Of a stretch of DNA of 64,000 bases, positions 50,640-63,441 are shown in pieces. Positions within the stretch are counted from its first letter, which is position 1. Each line of letters starts with the position of its first letter. This DNA is from Cucumis sativus (lineage: Eukaryota; Streptophyta; Magnoliopsida; Cucurbitales; Cucurbitaceae), in contig NC_026659.2 in NCBI RefSeq assembly GCF_000004075.3, positions 28,352,272 through 28,416,271 on the forward strand, given 5' to 3'. The notes below the pieces were generated by a model. That model was given only the letters and a program-made list of their open reading frames with translations, was not told where the DNA came from and did no database searches. A program made the translations under genes and the position numbers.

Positions 50640-52045
50640 TTGTGTGATAGCGATTAAGAAGACTCACTAAAGCTATTACTTTTGGTTTGAATACTGTCTG
50701 ATACAAGTCCTAAGAGACCTGCAAGAGGGGGAAATTCTGTATCTTTATGACTTCACTCACTTTGTCTGTGACAAATATACTGTAGAAGTTGTGGTTTCTT
50801 CTGGTCCTATTTCATTTCTTACTGTGCAACTGGCAAAGTCACAATATTGATTCATTAATTTTCTTTTACAATTTCCTATCTTCATCACCTTCCATTTTTT
50901 AATCTCAATAGTTAAAATACATCAAATAAGAAGTTAAGATTAAGAAGAAAAAAGAACAGGATTGATCAGGAAACTTAAAACTAAATTTAGTGTTAAGTAG
51001 GTAGGTGGATTTAACACAAGCAACACATGTGAACAAAATCATGATAAAATAAGGAAAACCCAATAATAGCTTCATGATTTTGACCACACATTGAAAACCT
51101 CCAAAAAAGACCCCCCACTTTGATCCATTGGCTTACAAACTGAAGTTTTCTTGATTTCAGTCCACACACTTTTACTGAACCGCTCCATGGCCAACCTCTC
51201 AACATTCCCATGTTGGTATGTGATGTCTGACGACTCGACATAACCCTTATCTTACTTGAGGAAAAAGACAGCTATAGTTTAGGCACGATGGAGGGAAAAG
51301 ACGTACGAAACCAGAAAATTAGTTATGCCAACTGAATGAATAAAGAAAGAGCAATGAGCTGATAAGAAGCAACTGGACCATATTAAATTAAATGTGTTTG
51401 GGTTGTAAAGTATAAAAAATCAATACTCAACATCTTGCTTAGGTTTGTTGGTAGTAACTAACAGAAGAGTGGACCAAAGTGCTAAGAAAGGAACAAAACT
51501 TGGGTAATGGGTGAAGGCATTATTTTAAAATATATTTAGATGGTTTAGAGGAGGAAAAAAAAAAAAAGACAAAAGATGGATTCATGTGCAAGTTGCAGTT
51601 ATTACTCACTGGCTTTCTGTACTTGTTGGTCTATTCTTGTCACCAATTAGAAAGAGAGAGAAAGAGAGAGAGAAAGAGATAAAATTCCTTATCAATGAAA
51701 AAAATGTAACAAAAAACATGAGTTTTGGTGATGGTGGTGACAAACCAACCCAAAGAAAAAAGAAAAAAGAAAAAGAAAGATGCCCTTTCATGCAATTTTC
51801 ATGACCAAAAAGCATAGAGGGAATTCTAACAAAGTGTTACAGAAAACAATTTCATTAGTTACATTATAACAGTTTTGATCAAAGTTGGGAGGGAAAAAAA
51901 AAAAGAATGAAAAATAAAAATTAAAAGAATTTGATGACATTGAAAGGTAAATTTTCCAAACAAAAAAAAAAAAAATGAAGAAGATGAATTCACATAATCA
52001 CATCAAGTCTTTTAGGGGGACAAAAATTAGAATTCTTATCCATCC
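50640..52045. other. Intergenic DNA between convergent SKS and zinc-finger genes
   Basis: Contains the 3' untranslated regions of the flanking convergent genes and a purine-rich (AG)n run near 51648-51680. The short frames at 50905-51241 and 51586-51815 look like background. Nothing else is recognised. Confidence 0.6.
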
Positions 52046-53116
52046 TTAGTAATGACAGTCAACCAAAGTCCTGGCTGGAAAAACAAGTGGTTGCTGCTGC
52101 TGCTGCTGCTGTTTATTATGTTGTTGTTGTGGCTGCTGTTGTTGCTGTTGTTGGTTTGACTTCATCAAGAACTTTGATTCTGATCTTTGATCATGTTCTT
52201 GAGGAGCAGGAAGATTAAGATCCAAATCCAAAGAAAGAACACTTCGTTGTCTCTTTGGTTGTCTTTGATCCTCAGTTTCCATGTTCATCGGAGTCAGAGA
52301 CAACGCTGTGTTTGTCCCAACCGGCATGGCACGGTGGCGTCTCATATGACCTCCCAAAGCCTGCCCAGATGTAAATTCAGCTCCACAGATAGCACACTCA
52401 TGAACCTTAGCCTTACCACTGCTATTCAAACTTCCCCTCTGATTCAATTGCAAAGAAAGTGAGTGTGTAGTAGTGATATTATTGTTCTTGAATTGTATCT
52501 CCTCATCATCTGAAGATAAAATATGCTTCTTTTCAGCTTCCATAGCCTTAGGCTTCTTATGACTAGCCCTGTGTCCTCCCAAAGCTTGAAATGATGGGAA
52601 TGTCCTATAACATGTCTTGCACTCGTAAGCATAACATCCAACCCCCCCACCCTTTTCAACATTCTCTGCTGAGAATCTCCGAACATTATTGGTAACATGA
52701 TGAAACGGTCCGGTATCGAGTTGTTTTGTCAGTGGAGAACACGGAGGTCGGCCTTGAGCAAGGAGAATGAGACAGTTAGCCATATCTTCTTCTTCTTCAG
52801 TAGTAGTGGAGGTATTATTGTTGAATTGCTGCACTAATTGATCATCATGAGCAGAGGATGAAGAAGGGGAAAAATTGGTATTACTTTGGTAATGATCATT
52901 ATTCTGTGGTACAAAATCAGAATGATGATCATCATGATCAGCAACAACAACAACAACTCCTCCTAAATCCCCACTAGAAGAATTGGTTGGAACAGCAAAA
53001 GGGATTGGAGAATGAAGCCTTTGGCGCTTAGTTCTCTTTCCTTTAGCAATCAAAGCAGCCTGTTGTTGTTCTTTAGACCCCATATCTGAATTTTCTTGAT
53101 GATCAACAACTTCCAT
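52046..53116 (-). CDS. Two-finger C2H2 zinc-finger repressor (C1-2i / ZAT type) with EAR motif
   Basis: Single exon, 356 residues when started at the ATG at 53116-53114 (MEVVDHQE). The frame is open for 19 more codons upstream, but that part is leader-like. Elements in order: basic NLS-like KGKRTKRQR (25-33); acidic run then the short hydrophobic DMANCLILLAQ (111-121); finger 1 at 164-186 (Cys166, Cys169, His182, His186, QALGGH); finger 2 at 239-261 (Cys241, Cys244, His257, His261, QALGGH); EAR repression motif LDLDLNL (296-302) followed by PAP; Gln-rich tail (322-342) encoded by CTG/TTG repeats. Plant QALGGH fingers bind AGT-core DNA, and the EAR motif recruits TOPLESS-type co-repressors; relatives such as ZAT5, ZAT10 and ZAT12 respond to stress. 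I regard the ZAT5/At3g10470/At5g04390 group as closest, which agrees with the NAC neighbours. Targets are unknown. Confidence 0.92.
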   Translation of the reverse strand: MEVVDHQENSDMGSKEQQQAALIAKGKRTKRQRLHSPIPFAVPTNSSSGDLGGVVVVVADHDDHHSDFVPQNNDHYQSNTNFSPSSSSAHDDQLVQQFNNNTSTTTEEEEDMANCLILLAQGRPPCSPLTKQLDTGPFHHVTNNVRRFSAENVEKGGGVGCYAYECKTCYRTFPSFQALGGHRASHKKPKAMEAEKKHILSSDDEEIQFKNNNITTTHSLSLQLNQRGSLNSSGKAKVHECAICGAEFTSGQALGGHMRRHRAMPVGTNTALSLTPMNMETEDQRQPKRQRSVLSLDLDLNLPAPQEHDQRSESKFLMKSNQQQQQQQPQQQHNKQQQQQQQPLVFPARTLVDCHY

Positions 53117-53261
53117 TGTTCTTCTTCCTTTTTCTCCACCCTCTAAAACCAAACCAAAGCAAAACAAAAACAAAACAAAAAATGAAATAAAAGAGAGAAA
53201 TTGGAGGGTGTGGGAAAAAGGAAGAAATGGAGAAAGAGAGTAATGATAGGAAGAAACTATG

Positions 53262-53283
53262 TATATATATATATATATATATA
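53262..53283. repeat. (TA)11 microsatellite in the zinc-finger 5' leader
   Basis: Pure TA dinucleotide run about 150 bases upstream of the zinc-finger start codon; probably in the leader or core promoter. Expected to be polymorphic. Confidence 0.85.
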
Positions 53284-53750
53284 GGAGGATGATGATGATG
53301 TAATATTAGTGGATTTTTCAATGGAACAGTGTAAAGGATCGAAAGATCAGTAATATTTTTTCTGTTGTTGTTGAGGGTATTGCAAGGCTGAGAAATAGAG
53401 TTAAATATACACACACACACATATATAGATAGAAAATGGAAGAGTTTTAAAGAAGGGGTAGAGAATGAAAGAGCTATAAAGTAAAAAAAGAAAAGAAAGA
53501 AAAGAAAAAACTAAAAATTGTGTTTAACAGAAAGAGTGTAAAATTAGAGAAGAGAAGTGTTGGAGAAAAGTTTGTTAGTTTTTTAAAAGCTCCGTTTCAC
53601 ACTCTCTTTCTCACACTTTGCCAACCCACTTTAACAAGGACACAAATCCAATACAAAAAGAGACCATTTTTAATTATCATTATTAAGAAATAAATTAATG
53701 GTTAATTTGAGGAGTTTTTCTAAATTAAGGTAATTAATTCTTTCTAAGTA

Positions 53751-53752
<2 letters not shown>

Positions 53753-53782
<30 letters not shown>
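53753..53782. repeat. (AG)15 microsatellite
   Basis: Pure AG run about 640 bases upstream of the zinc-finger start codon. GAGA tracts in plant promoters can bind BBR/BPC proteins; whether this one does is unknown. Confidence 0.85.
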
Positions 53783-53787
<5 letters not shown>

Positions 53788-56516
53788 AGAGAGCTTGTTT
53801 GGCTAAATTGACAGAAAGCTAAATTCATGGTTAAGAAAGAATCGCCTAAAATGGTGGGTTTTTATTATATGAATAAACAGAAAGAAAAAGAGAGAGAGAG
53901 ATTTGAAGTCCAAAAACAATGGAGTTTTTATTGTTATTATCATTATTAATTCTTTTGGTTTAGTTATGGAGTGGCTACTCTAAACCACGTCTTGTTTAAG
54001 AAAACACACCACACTCAATCATTCTTTTTTTTTTCTTTTCTTATTTATTATTATTTTTTGGACAGGTAATTAACCAATGTTTTCATTTTAATTCTTAATT
54101 GTTAAAAATTATTCTCAATGGTAAAAATGTTTAAAACATTTACAAAATTTTAAAAATGTCATTTAACTTTAACTTTTTTTTTCCTCTAATAGGGTGTTGT
54201 ATTTTATACGAAAAGTTTTAAATTGTTTGTATTGTTATTATTATTTTTTAATTGACAACAAGTAGGTAAAATTGTGAAATTTGTGTAATATTTTAACTTA
54301 ACTAATATAGATGCATTAGAAGTTTGTAGCTTAGAACACAATTCAATTAAATTTGAAACCTAAAATGATTTTGATTAGTTTTAATCGATTCAAAATTACT
54401 TGTAAATTATGGAGGGGGGGTTAGTTGAGAGAGAGAGAGAGGAGAAAGAGAAAGAGAAAGAGAAAGGGGGAAAAGGGAATTACTTGTGCATGGGATGATT
54501 GGAGTGCAAGGCTGTACCCACGGAATCTGCGGTGCACCCACTACTACTTCTTCCTTCTCCTTCTTCTTCTTCCTCTCTATCTTAAATATTATTATTTTTC
54601 TTTCTTTTCTTTTTTAATTTCTTTCAAATTTTCTTCACATTGCATGGCCACTTATATTTAAGTTTCTTTCTTTTCTTTTTTTCAAAACAAACTTTGCCCA
54701 TAATAACAATATAACAACTGGGTTTTCACATGTCATATGATCCCTTAACTTGAGAGTTTCACAAACTGCATATTTCATCAAGCTTTCATATGATTGTTTT
54801 GGTTCCTGAGATGGGTGTTGAAATTATTAATAATAATCTCTCTCTCTCTCTCTTTGGAAGAAATTTTATATTCTGTCTACTCTTTTCAAGTGTCAACTTA
54901 ATTATGTAAAAAATACAATTTGTTCATTTTATGTTAGAAAAGAAGAAAAGTTGTTAATTTTATCATAGAGTGTGAAAGCGAAGGGTAGTTCCGATGAGAT
55001 TTAGGTTAGACTCTACAAATAATTTTCTTATAAGTAATTAATTAACAGTTAATTCAAGATAACAGAAATTCAAATGCCTCCGCAACATAATTTCTTAACT
55101 AAACAAAAGTGTAAATTCAATAAAATTAACTACATTCAAAGCTCAGCATCATACAGTTTATCTTTGGAATAGTGATTTCATATACACATGCATATAAGAA
55201 TCAAATAGTTACCTAATCATAAGGTTTTATTTGGAGTATTATAAAATTGAAGCAAATCAAGATTTGGATAAGTGAGTATCTTTAGGCAATTACTGAATAT
55301 GCTTATAATTAATTTTGAACAACTGTGCTTTGTTTCCAACAAAAGACACACATCATGAGGGCCTTTATATATATATATTGACTCAGCCATCCATACACAC
55401 ACTCAACCTTGTTTTAGTTAAATTAAATTAATTTGAACAACTTTCATAGGTCATTACCAAAAACACAAGCATGCTTCATTATTCTACAATTTCTTCATTT
55501 TTTGTAAAATTTATTCAATGGACGATCCTTTAGCCTACTAATATTATAATTTGGTAAATTACGAATAGCCCTATTATGTCCCCAACCTTCAAATTTATTT
55601 CATAAGTTCTCAAATTTTCAATTTAGCATCTAGCATATCTATACCATGTTCACCATTAATTTTAATTATGTGTGAAATAAATTTATAATTATTAATCAAG
55701 ACACAAACATGAAAGCTTTGAGGAACTCATGCTATTGAAATTAGAGTTTAAGCAAGATATATTACAAGCTTGGAACAAATAGTTTGCTAATGTTTGACAT
55801 TAATTAACTTGTGTAGGAGTGAGAAATAAAATCTTAAGAGTGGTGGATTAGTTAGCTTTGGGAAGTTAGATTGATGGAATCAAGTAAGAACTTAGTTGTT
55901 GATTAAGAAATATTTGGCATATCAACCCATAATGAAAGTGACACATAAACTTATATAATCGGGCCAATGTTAGAGTTTGACTTCATACTCAACAAAGTTC
56001 TTTTTGTATATATATAGCATAGACTTGAGTAGGAAGAATCTATTTAGAGTAATTACCCAGTGAAAATTTGACGATAGTATCATATGAATATAATCTCTCA
56101 ATTCAATTAGTGAAAATTATAGATCAAAATGTTGGGTATCAATAATAATATTTCACTTCTGATTTTACCAAGATTAATAGTGCATGGCATGTGATACAAT
56201 CAACACATTTAAAGAGTAACAAAGTGTGTGTTTGTGTGGGTCAATATATACACACATATATATAATATAAAAATTAGGACAAATGTCCCTCTACTTCTCC
56301 ATTACCCTGACTTTTTACAACTATTTTAAAATAAAATAAGAATATTGGACAGAATTTGGAATTTGAGCACAGTGGAGACTTGGTGATAATTTCCATCCAA
56401 AATTCAAACAAATTTCTACTCCAATGATTATTATGAAAACAAAAAAAGTTTCAAATGAGGAAATTAATGAAAATATTTAAAAACACAGGATATTTTCAAA
56501 AACAATAAAATAAATT

Positions 56517-56665
56517 AAAATATTTACACGTTTAAAATATTAAATTTTATCATTGATAGACTTCTATTATTATCTATCAATGCCACTAATAGAAATATAT
56601 AAGTGTCTATTAATGTTTACTATTGATAGGATCTAAAATTTTACTGTATATTGTAAATATTTTAT
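56517..56665. repeat. Foldback-type AT-rich repeat related to the one at 46441
   Basis: The left part (aaaatatttacacgttta, then ttttatcattgatagactt) is mirrored on the right (actattgataggatctaaaa, then attgtaaatatttta), giving a weak hairpin. The tatcattgatagac core is shared with 46441-46602 and 24819-24948. No coding potential. Confidence 0.4.
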
Positions 56666-58509
56666 CAAATTTGATATTTTTAACAAATGTGTGTTGATTA
56701 ATCTCTTTTAAACATAAAAAATATTTTAAATTAAAAAGAAAAATAACTTGTCTAGTTTTAGATGGACATAAATATGGTTTTAAAAAATGGGTTAGGTGTC
56801 TTGATTTTATTGGTTGACGGAGCATGATGCATGCATAAATGATGAGCATAAGGTGGATTCTTAATGTTGATATAGAATACATATTTTGTCTCAAACGGTG
56901 AGAGAAAAGTCAATGGTTTTACAAGATTTTGGTGTTAAGTGAAGAATAATTTGGTATGTCCATAATATATTGTTTGTGTGTGGCACGTTAAAGAGAATGC
57001 CTAAAAACAAATTTTAAAACCAAAGCCATTAAATCAATGGTTGAAATGAAGCCAGAAGTCATCCTATTTTGGATCAATAATAAAAAAAAAACAATACTAT
57101 ATGAAAGATTTGAAGTGAAGCGTGGGAATATTAATTAGAGCTAGCTTGGAAGCAAGTAATGAACAACTATGTGTGCAAGTGACTATAACCAACTTTCTCA
57201 TATTATATTTAATGCTATATGTATATATATATATATATTATAATTATTGAAAGAAGACTCAAACTCAATCTCCCTCAAAAGTCTACCTCTTTTCTTTTTC
57301 CTATATATAGTTTTAATAATTTTGAATTTAATGATGAATCGCAATCATTTGAAAAAGTTTTACATGTGAGTATTTATAATTGTGAATTGAGGTAATGAAG
57401 GATGCTTATTTTAACAGTTTCTTTAAAATCCATCATTATTGGGATCTTAAGAAAGAAAAGGAATGCAGTAATGTATTCCAAGCATTTAATCTTCCAAAAT
57501 TTCTTTAGTTTTTCTTCTTTTTTACCATAAAATATATATATATATATATAATAATCTCCTTCACCTTTTCAGAATAATGGTCATTCTCTTATCAATTCCA
57601 AGAATTGACATGATCTTAGATCTAATATTTTCAAAAACGGCATAGTTTAATGATAATGGATGCATCAAAAGAAGACTTTTTCTTAACGAGGCCAAATTTG
57701 TGAGGATATGAAGAGAGAAGAAAAAACAATTACTAAAAAATTAGAACATGAAAGTAGCATACCTTGCACGAAACGCACAGCATGGCCCCACGAAGAAGAG
57801 GAATTTTCTTCATATAAAAGCACTGAGAAAGTCTGAGTGTATATATGTTATCCAAATAAAGAAAATTAAAAGAAAATTCTAAATTAGATCTCATTTATAA
57901 AGAGCTCGTCATCACCAAAAAGCCTCTACTTTCAGTTGGACTGTCCATCCACCACCTAGGAGTAGGACCCAATTCAAAATAAAATTGTATGTTCAATCCC
58001 TATCATTGACATTATAGAAATAATAATAATAATAATAAGAGGATATGAAGGATTATTCATGGCTCATGCCCCCTTTTCCCCCTTTAGAGAGGTGGTTGTG
58101 AGTAGGAGGATGGCAAAAAGAAAAAAGCAGTCAGAACATCACTGATGTAGAGAGCTAGATCAGGTCCAAGATATTTTATTCAAGGATTGACTGAAGATAC
58201 TCGATCACCAATTGCGAACTTGAAATGTGTAGAAGACTCAACAAGTGAAAATCATTATTAATTGGGAGGAAATGTCAAATAATATTACATGAGTTTGAAC
58301 ATAGAAGCTCATGAATCACTTGCTCTTTAATACTGTGGTTTGATTAAGTCGATGAGTGGTGGTGAATTAAATATTATTTTTAGTTAAGAGATGTCCATCT
58401 CAATTTGGATTTTTCAGGGAAGAGGAGAAATAATAGATAATAAGCCAAACCTACCAAAGTTAGTTTGGGATGACATAGACATAAGGGAGTACCATTTCAG
58501 GGAATGAGG

Positions 58510-61500
58510 CTACTCATGCATCCGAGGCTCCACAAATACTGATGTTGTCCTTGGGGGCACCATGAAGCATCCTGTGGATGGCTCGTATGTTGAATTTTTT
58601 ACAACGGGATCGGTTGACATCAACTGCCATATTTTGATTTTTTTAAAAAAACATTAATATTTCGAACTTTTGTTTACAAAGGCCTTTTCTTGCTTAGGGG
58701 GAGGAACTGATGTAAAACGTGGTAACAATTTACATAGCATGTAATCAAAACTTATAATTAGGTATTTTGATGTTGGCATAGCATGATTGATAAGGATATA
58801 ATAGCTATATTTACTTGACAATCTCGTTCCCTTTTGGAGCTAAGCAACGTTGGATTTCAAGAGAGTATTTACCTGAATAGGATGTAATTGAAGAGTTTTT
58901 GCCCGCAATGCAGGACAAGGAAATGAAATCTCAGTTGGACGTGCATTAACCACAACAACAATGTAGGAGTAGCTGCAGAAAACATGAGATAAGGGTATTA
59001 TTATGAGTAAAATTCTTGATAAAAGAAGAGAAGGTTACTCTACTCACGTTGAATCTAGCTGACTTAACCCTGGAATGCCATTGTGCCCGTCTTCTATGCT
59101 CATCACTATGAGTCCGGGTATAAGTGACGTGCCTGAGTTGTGGAAACGAACTCGTTTCTACACACATGACAGGGAAAATGAATTTCACATCACAAGCACT
59201 AGAAAAGTAAATTATTTTCCTACCCAAACCAGACATATGTTTTGTGTTTTAATAACCGAACGAAGATAGAAGATTAGTAGCTTAACACATCAACAAAATG
59301 ACCCCAGTTCTGTGTGAAAAGTTAAAGAAGTAGTTGGAATCATTATATTTACTTTGAATAAACAAGAAGCTTTTGAGATTAGTGACTATTTAACATCCTA
59401 TGCAATTTATAAATGGTCCTGGATTCAAATCTATTTACCATTATATCAAACCCAATTTTATAATCAGTACAATATCCATTATATAGTTAAATTAAGGTAA
59501 GTACTTCAGGAACCGATGGTCCAATGCAATTCCAGGTCCAGTTTAACTGGTTCAGCCATATCATTTAAGTTTTGCATGTTAAAAAGCAGAGATTGAAATA
59601 AAATCAATGTATATTGTGGACCAGCGTGAAACAAGTAATGATGCTTTGCACGACCTTGACAGGATTCTTCCATAGCATGACTTATGTGGCTCTTGTACAA
59701 GATAAAAGCCATTTTGTTAAATATAATATCAAGTCCCTATGATTAATTAACTGATTAACCTTGCTATTGTATTTCTCCGACAACTTGTCTTAAATAACCA
59801 TTCTCACCTGGATAGCATTAGATGTCTTCAAACGGAAAAGTGGCGAAGAGTATCTGATTTGTAACAGATTTGTGAAATTTTCCACAGCAGCAAGAATGTG
59901 ACTTTTACTAGGCTTGAAGGAGGGATCAGCCAGTCTAGGTTTTATTCTGAAATGGAAATTAACAAAGGTTTCCAGTAAACATGCAACAGAAAATTTAAAA
60001 ATAACAGGAAGACAATGGCCAGTACAAACAATCAAAAAGATCTTCAGGTAAATAATTAAATGGATTATTGGCTGCTGGGATAAGGATAACAAGTTCATCT
60101 ATTCCAGATTCCAGAAGGCGAAGGAATTGTTGTAGAACATATGCTACTCAAATCAAATAGCAAACACGTCAAGAAATGTCAAAATATTGTCAAACTTACA
60201 GCGGCCAGTTGTATTGATTCTTCTCTTTCAGAGGAAGGCCAACGCCCCAATTATTTGTCATGTAAGTGAAGTCAAGTCTGATTTGATGAAAGAAAACATC
60301 AAATTCAAAGTAAGAAAAGACACATCATTACTGGCAGTAAACCTTATTCAGTTAGAGAAAATGGAATTTGGATACCCAATGTGTAACGGTATGTTATCCA
60401 GATTTTGAAGTAGAGAAAAAAAAGGTACTAGACTCTGCAGTTGACACCCTCAGTGTCTAATTACATTCAAAAGGTTAATATATCATTGAGTGAATAAAAT
60501 TAGAACAGGACCTGTTGAACCAATCACCAGAGTTGTATGAATCACGATCCATTGATTTTGAGCGTAGTAATTCATCACCACAGTGGAAAAATGGTATTCC
60601 CTTTTAAAGGAAGAGAGTGATTAAGTGACCAGAATTATAGAACTACAAATCATAAATAATTAACTTTAATTTGATGGTGTCCTATAACTATATATGCCAA
60701 TGCCCATAATATTCATCAAACAATTTTAAAAAATGGTTTCGTTATTGGGATCTACATGTCATTGTAAACCGAACCATGAAATTGAAGAGGCATGAACATG
60801 TAAAATTGTATGTCCGGCATCTGGCATCCATGACCTAGACCACTGACAATTTGGTTAAAGCTACGAAGAATGAATACTATCCCCAGATGCAATTTCAGTT
60901 TAATCTGTTGATTTGATACAGAAGAATACCAAGTTTAGTGTCACCTACAAACACCATGCCAGTAAGGACATCCCATTTGATAGTTATGTTAAACTTTCAG
61001 CATATAAAAATATTCCAGTAGCCACGTCTGAATAAATTCAATTTCCAGAACTATTCCTAATTTATCGAGGCACATACGGTTGGAATCCCTTGAATTCGGT
61101 ATTTAGCACTACAAACAACCTAGTACAAGGATCTCGTTGACTGGTCCATGAGCCGGAGTTCAGGGTCAAAACACCTTGGTGGGAGTTCAGGGGTGTTGCT
61201 CCCCATAAGCTCTTCAGTTTACATAATTGAGCATAAGTACTTGATTAAGAGTTATCTACAATTTTGATCCTAGGATTTAAAGAAATCCACTATATAAACA
61301 AACTCTCTAGCCTAGTGGCGCCGTTTTGTATTATGAAAAATTCTCCCTAATAATATCATCTAACACACTGTTAATGAACTACAAATATCTTTGTGTCAAT
61401 CTCTATATGTTTTTTGTATTGCTTAATTGTTGATTTTGTAACATAAACGTGGATTTCCTGTGAAATAAGTTTCTTCTGATTTACACCTTTAATGCCTTCA

Positions 61501-63441
61501 ACTTTGAAGAGACTATAGGAGAAATTAACATTGTAAAGATGAGGCTGCCAGCTTTCATGATTAGTTAAAACTAAATACCTGTGATAGTGCTATAATACTG
61601 GTGGCCAAATGATTAATCCTGCACCTATCATCTACGGTAATGTTCCTTGGAGTCTACAAGAAAAAGACTTTGAGCAGAGTCAACTCTTAAAAAAAGAAAT
61701 ATGATTCACAAACCATGTTCACATACCTTCAAACTCACAATGTCGAATAGAGTTTCATTGTCATGAGCAGAAACATAATTCACCTGAAAATCAATAAAGA
61801 AAGTCAAATGCATGCCTGGGCATACCAGAATTTAAAGTCATAAGGAAATACCTGCGACAATGATCAGCATTAACCATGCAGGTTTAAAAAATTATTCTAG
61901 AAAATTTTTAAATTTGCAGGATTTACTCGTAAAACTTAAAAGGTTAATAGGAGTATGACCAACTGTTTGCAAAATTATTTATTCAGTATTTTATTATTGG
62001 GTGTTCAAGAAGTTTAAAAGGGAAAGGGAAATAGGTTTTCCAACCTTAAACCTCTTCCAGGAATTCTAAAATTTCTTCTGTCTTACTCGTCCGTTAGTGA
62101 AAAAGAGAAATCCGTTTCACCATCCTTTGCCATTCAATACACTTCTCACAAAAACCTTTTCACTTTAGGACTTCCAGCAGGAAGCATCAATCCATCATGT
62201 CAACCCCTCCTATTTGATTGCCACCTTTCCTTTACCTCGGGTTTCGGGTGACAGATCTAAAGGATGTTTCATTACTAGAAACCATAACATGAATTACTTA
62301 CTTTACTTTTCCATCTAAGACCAACTTCTTTTCTAGGATCAGACAAGAAAACATCTTTTTTTACAAAAAAAATTTACATGTCCTTAAAGAGTCAGCTAAT
62401 GTTCAGGATGAAAATAGAAATTTTGGTGACAAAAAGAAATAATCTATGAATATTGTACGTAACAGTACAACCCCCTATTAAAGTGTTTTACATAGTTCCA
62501 TAAATAGTTTGATTGGGCAATATTGACCCTCAAGCTTAAGTTGGGGCGATTCCTTATTGACTCATCTTTTGTAAGCTGATCTTTCTGAGTAAATTCTTTC
62601 TTTTAATGGTTTTCTTAGGGGGAAGAGGGAGATGAGAACTAATGATGACTTGCATGAATTCACAAAAGTCTAGATACAAGTGCATCTTACAGTTTCTGTG
62701 GGGCAAGAAGCATACGCCACCGGAGATCTATCATGAGTCAGTACTTCTAACCCCTTCACCTGGAAAAAGATGTAATATTATCTAAACTTCTTCATTAAAA
62801 AAAGATATGCAGTTCGTGTTGAAAAACACTAATGAACTAGATCCAAGTGTACTTTATTCCAATTCTTAAGATAAGAATAAAGTGTACTAAAATATTAGGG
62901 ATGAGATGACGTGGATAAACTCTAGAAGAAACCGAAGCAATGCTAATTATCATGTAAATCAGAATGCATGAGAAACTAATCAGTGTTTTGATAACCTTTA
63001 TTATCCAATTGCAAATTGATATCATATCCATGAAAATAAATGATTTATTTAACAAAAAAAACTTCATACATTCATTACGAATGCTAGATGATAGTACTCA
63101 CTAACCTAGGGGAAAAAACTTGTTTAATTAATAAAGGATCGAAGATGTGGAAAACCAAGAAATGTTCTTTTCCCATGATTTTACGGTAAATTTTTTCCTT
63201 AAAAATTATTAAAACATTGGCAACCAAACCAACTCGATAAAGTCAGTAGGATGAATCATACATGTTACACAGACATTTAAACAAATATACGTATCCACAT
63301 GTGGGAAAACAAATATCAGATCCGCCTTAAAAGCTTCCTAATGAGAAACTGCCCTTCCCTTACGGCTTACTTAAAAGAAAATACCTCTTTTCCTTCAAAA
63401 TTGGTTAGAATATAGTCCCTCAAATTGGCAGCCATCGCAAC
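58510..63441 (-). CDS. PU1: Pullulanase / limit dextrinase, chloroplastic, C-terminal part (5' end outside window)
   Basis: Ten exons on the minus strand, 5' to 3': 63441-63385, 62759-62691, 61783-61727, 61653-61579, 60600-60512, 60277-60200, 59946-59808, 59157-59048, 58972-58873 and 58623-58510; 295 residues plus stop, about the last third of a protein of usual length near 960. It belongs to GH13 and hydrolyses alpha-1,6 branch links in starch and limit dextrins in plastids (EC 3.2.1.142/41). Visible: [46 protein letters not shown] (GH13 conserved region IV with its His-Asp pair), [54 protein letters not shown], then the C-terminal beta domain ([52 protein letters not shown]). The catalytic Asp/Glu regions lie in exons beyond base 64000. 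All phases close. Introns carry repeat fragments. Confidence 0.95.
60601..61578 (-). other. Pullulanase intron with a possible LTR fragment
   Basis: Within this 1-kb intron the part 61110-61400 differs in texture: a GC-richer block (gagccggagttcagggtcaa, caccttggtgggagttcagg) is followed by a TATA-like ctatataaac at 61291-61300 and an A/T-rich tail. That order resembles part of an LTR, but I found no paired repeat or primer site, so it is only suggestive. Confidence 0.25.

Larger units (their letters stand above)
53117..58509. other. Intergenic DNA with microsatellites, no supported gene
   Basis: 5.4 kb upstream of the zinc-finger gene and downstream of the pullulanase gene. Contains (TA)11 at 53262-53283, (AG)15 at 53753-53782, (GA)n at 54427-54441, (TA)n near 57222-57240 and 57533-57551, and a repeat with inverted gatagac words at 56517-56665. 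Frames at 54425-54661, 55217-55402 and 56610-56894 have no domain. The segment at about 57740-57960 is less AT-rich but carries no convincing exon. Confidence 0.6.
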
